A DNA stretch of 17,277 bases from an uncultured Oscillibacter sp. (GTDB lineage Bacteria; Bacillota; Clostridia; Oscillospirales; Oscillospiraceae): the NCBI GenBank assembly GCA_900551885.1, contig URXS01000034.1, positions 1 through 17,277 on the forward strand, in the 5' to 3' direction. Positions 14,935 to 17,277 of this stretch are shown here, piece after piece (position 1 is the first letter of the stretch; every line of letters starts with the position of its first letter). A program made the position numbers and the translations under genes. The notes beneath the pieces were generated by a model. The model searched no databases. It saw only the letters and a list, made by a program, of their open reading frames with translations, and was not told the origin of the DNA.

Positions 14935-15638
14935 GCGCCCCCTTTGTATCCTTTTCCCATGTATCCAAGGTCTACCACACCGGCGAGGTGGAGATCCGGG
15001 CGGCGGACGACGTGACCTTTTCCGTTCAGAAGGGAGAGTTCGTGGTGATCGTGGGCCCCTCCGGCGCCGGCAAGACCACGGTGCTGAACATGCTGGGCGG
15101 CATGGATGCCTGCTCCGGCGGCACCATCACCGTGGACGGCGAGGTCATCAGCGACTACAACGCCCGGCAGTTGACCGGCTACCGCCGCCACGATATCGGT
15201 TTCGTGTTTCAGTTCTACAACCTGGTGCAGAACCTGACGGCCCTGGAGAACGTGGAGCTGGCGGCTCAGATCTGTCGGGATCCCCTGGACGCCGCCACGG
15301 TGCTGGACGAGGTGGGCCTGACGGACCGGAAGGACAACTTCCCCGCCCAGCTCTCCGGCGGCGAGCAGCAGCGGGTGGCCATCGCCCGGGCCCTGGCCAA
15401 AAACCCCAAGCTGCTGCTGTGCGACGAGCCCACCGGCGCCCTGGACTACCAGACCGGCAAGGCCATTTTGAAATTGCTCCAGGACACCTGCCGGCAAAAG
15501 GGCGTGACGGTCATCGTCATCACCCACAACAGCGCCCTGACCCCCATGGCGGACCGGGTCATCCGCATCCGCAACGGCACCGTGGCGGAGGAGATCCTCC
15601 AGGAACACCCCACCCCGGTGGAGCAGATCGAGTGGTAA
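14931..15638 (+). CDS. ABC transporter ATP-binding protein (MacB/LolD type)
   Basis: The 235-residue cytoplasmic ATPase has every ABC motif: Walker A GPSGAGKTT (42-50), Q-loop Gln94 in FVFQFYN, signature LSGGEQQR (141-148), Walker B LLLCDEPTGALD (161-172) and switch His199 in VITHN. The closest group by motif is the MacB/LolD/FtsE-like family, which works with FtsX-type permeases in efflux, lipoprotein or envelope-stress roles rather than import. The ATG at 14931 overlaps the marR stop (ATGA). The partner permease begins 68 bp later. Confidence 0.96.
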   Translation: MSAPFVSFSHVSKVYHTGEVEIRAADDVTFSVQKGEFVVIVGPSGAGKTTVLNMLGGMDACSGGTITVDGEVISDYNARQLTGYRRHDIGFVFQFYNLVQNLTALENVELAAQICRDPLDAATVLDEVGLTDRKDNFPAQLSGGEQQRVAIARALAKNPKLLLCDEPTGALDYQTGKAILKLLQDTCRQKGVTVIVITHNSALTPMADRVIRIRNGTVAEEILQEHPTPVEQIEW

Positions 15639-15706
15639 TCCGGCAATTGTTTTTTTGACCCCATAGCAGCAGACGAAACCCCGTAATACAGAGAGGCGGT
15701 GAGCGG

Positions 15707-17277
15707 GTGAAAGCGATCCAGAAGGACTTTTGGCGGGAGATCCGATATACCCGCAGCCGCTTCATGTCCATTTTGATCCTGGTGGCGCTGGCAGTGGCCT
15801 TTTTGTCGGGCCTGCGGTCCACGGCGCCGGACATGAAGAACACCTGCGATACTTACCTGGACCAGCAGAACTTCATGGATATCCAGGTCATGTCCACTCT
15901 GGGATTGATGGAGGAGGACCTGGAGGCGCTGCTGGACCAGCCCGGCATTGCCGACGGCGAGGCCTGCTGGGCCATCGACGCCTACGCCCAGAGCCCGGAC
16001 CTGGACATTGTAGCCAAGGTGTACTCCCTGCCCCAGCGGCTGAACACCATCACCCTGACCGACGGCCGGATGCCGGAGGCCGCAGACGAGTGCGTGGTGG
16101 AGGAACACCTGCTGGAACTTTTGAACCTGGAGATTGGGGACACGTTGACTCTTGCCACCTCTGGGGACTATGAAGACGCCCTGATGGTGGACACCGTCAC
16201 CATCGTGGGCGTGGTGATCAGCCCCCTGTACATCAGCGTAGAGCGGGGCACCTCCACCCTGGGCACCGGCCAGGTGGCCGCCTATCTGTATCTGCCCCGG
16301 GAGGCCTTTGACCTGGACTACTATACCGCCCTGTACCTGACCGTGGACGGAGCGGCGGCGGAGACCGCCTTCTCGGCGGAATACGACGATCTGGTGGACG
16401 GCGTGGTAGACGCTCTGAAACCCCTGGGCAAGGAGCGGGCCCAGCTCCGCCGGGAGAGCCTGGTGGACGAGGCCACAGAAAAGCTGGACGAGGCCCAGGC
16501 GGAACTGGACGACGCCAAGGCTGAGGCGGAGCAGGAGCTCTCCGACGCCGAGGCGGAGCTGGCGGACGCCCGAAAGGAGCTGGACGACGGCTGGGCCGAG
16601 TACCTGGACGGGGTAAACACTTTTGACCAGGAAATCGCCGACGCGGAGCAGGAGATCACCGACGGCGAGCAAGAGCTGGCAGACGCTCTGGTGGAGCTCA
16701 ATGACGGTCAAAAGGAGCTCGCCGACGCCCGCAAGGAACTGGATGATGGCTGGGCGGAATATTACGACGGCCTGGAGGAATATCAGGAGAACAAGAAAAA
16801 GGTAGAGGACGCCTGGGACGAATATTACGACGGCCTGGCGGAATACCAGGACGGCAAGGAACAGTTGGAAGGCGCATACCGCCAGTTGATCAACGGGGAG
16901 AATTCCTACTGGAGCGGCAAGGAGCAGTTGGACCAATTTGTGCAGTCCTACCTCCTGACGAATCCCCGGCTGTCGTCCTACGGTTCCTCCGACGCTCTGG
17001 GCAACGCTCTGCGGGCGGAGGGCAGCGTCGGCGGTCCTGCCCACAACGCGGTGAATGGCGCGCTGTCGGATATACAAAGCCAGATCAGCAGCCTGAAAAC
17101 CGCCGTGGCGACGCTGGATGAGCTGGAGGCCGCCCAGCCCAAGCTGGAGAGCACCATCGCCGGTCTGGACACCCAGATCTCGGCCCTGAAAGAACAGATC
17201 GCGGCGCTGGCTCCGCTGGTTGCCCGGGCGTATGAAGCCGGGGACGAGGCCGCGAAAGCGGTGGTGGAAAAAGCATG
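15707..17277 (+). CDS. FtsX-like ABC permease with acidic coiled-coil insert, 3' end cut by the window
   Basis: At least 523 residues, running off the window. It begins MKAIQKDFWREIRYTRSRF, then one helix (about 20-36). An external MacB-like region follows to about 250, including VVEEHLLELLNLEIGD, typical of FtsX periplasmic domains. From about 255 to 405 the sequence is Glu/Asp/Ala/Leu-rich coiled coil. ELADARKELDDGWAEY occurs at 284-299 and again at 337-352, and a 21-residue unit starting W(A/D)EYYDGL repeats at 349 and 370. The later helices of the permease lie outside. The GTG start at 15707 follows AGAGG; no ATG with a ribosome binding site precedes the basic N-terminus. With the ATPase it forms an ABC exporter or mechanotransmitter. 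Substrate unknown. Confidence 0.9.
   Translation, partial: MKAIQKDFWREIRYTRSRFMSILILVALAVAFLSGLRSTAPDMKNTCDTYLDQQNFMDIQVMSTLGLMEEDLEALLDQPGIADGEACWAIDAYAQSPDLDIVAKVYSLPQRLNTITLTDGRMPEAADECVVEEHLLELLNLEIGDTLTLATSGDYEDALMVDTVTIVGVVISPLYISVERGTSTLGTGQVAAYLYLPREAFDLDYYTALYLTVDGAAAETAFSAEYDDLVDGVVDALKPLGKERAQLRRESLVDEATEKLDEAQAELDDAKAEAEQELSDAEAELADARKELDDGWAEYLDGVNTFDQEIADAEQEITDGEQELADALVELNDGQKELADARKELDDGWAEYYDGLEEYQENKKKVEDAWDEYYDGLAEYQDGKEQLEGAYRQLINGENSYWSGKEQLDQFVQSYLLTNPRLSSYGSSDALGNALRAEGSVGGPAHNAVNGALSDIQSQISSLKTAVATLDELEAAQPKLESTIAGLDTQISALKEQIAALAPLVARAYEAGDEAAKAVVEKA
16556..16858 (+). repeat. Internal coding repeats in the permease coiled coil
   Basis: Codons for ELADARKELDDGWAEY appear at 16556 and again at 16715, 159 bp apart. 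A 19-bp identical block, GAATATTACGACGGCCTGG, occurs at 16757-16775 and 16820-16838, 63 bp apart (21 residues). The reading frame is kept throughout, so these are in-frame protein repeats. Confidence 0.85.

Noticed and set aside
16556..16858. Possible CRISPR-like or tandem DNA repeat
   Set aside because: The repeats are in-frame, imperfect and inside a coiled-coil coding region, with no unique spacers of constant length.
15446..17077. 543-codon minus-strand frame opposite the ABC genes
   Set aside because: It covers parts of two real plus-strand genes, and its Val/Leu/Gln-rich content mirrors the coiled-coil codons; no start signal.

Overview
The window is high-GC, densely packed Gram-positive (Firmicutes-type) chromosome. 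It has consensus sigma-A promoters, strong AGGAGG-type ribosome binding sites, lipobox lipoproteins, an FMN riboswitch on a Bacillus-style rib operon, a LtaS-like sulfatase and a membrane pyrophosphatase. High GC, a Clostridia-type iron-sulfur/CXXC cassette and the pyrophosphatase suggest an anaerobic gut Clostridium relative of the Oscillospiraceae type. That placement is inference; no rRNA or other taxonomic marker is present.

Layout, left to right. (1) Positions 1-2809, minus strand: a riboflavin operon with a consensus promoter, FMN riboswitch, two consecutive intrinsic terminators, then ribD, ribE and ribBA (cut by the window edge). (2) 3045-4046, minus: an orphan sugar-type periplasmic-binding lipoprotein. 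(3) 4325-6052, plus: a three-gene redox cassette with its own promoter and terminator. It encodes a TlpA/ResA-like thioredoxin lipoprotein, a 50-residue CXXC protein and a NapH-like polyferredoxin membrane protein. (4) 6299-9235, plus: a cell-envelope pair, a NodB-type polysaccharide deacetylase and an LTA-synthase-like sulfatase. It ends in a 20-bp palindromic terminator shared with the convergent enolase gene. (5) 9246-13023, minus: enolase and a membrane-bound pyrophosphatase, each with its own promoter. The pyrophosphatase is preceded by an AT-rich, repeat-bearing 320 bp. (6) 13280-13897, minus: an unassigned lipoprotein. (7) 14171-14364, minus: a very small, complete transcription unit for a 27-residue peptide. 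(8) 14431-17277, plus: a MarR-type regulator, an ABC ATPase and a large FtsX-like permease with an acidic coiled-coil repeat region, cut by the window edge.

How the genes work together. RibD, RibE and RibBA make riboflavin under FMN feedback. The redox cassette probably moves electrons across the membrane to a thiol-disulfide protein outside. The deacetylase and sulfatase act on envelope polymers. Enolase and the pyrophosphatase are central energy metabolism. The MarR/ABC operon looks like an export or stress module facing the small peptide gene across a shared control region.

Most interesting points: the isolated 27-residue peptide gene, the small CXXC protein in the redox cassette, the tandem terminators after the FMN riboswitch, the cre/LacI-like palindrome inside the enolase promoter, and the repeated GCGTA-T-tract-TACG elements upstream of the pyrophosphatase. 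I saw no CRISPR array, insertion sequence, tRNA or rRNA.
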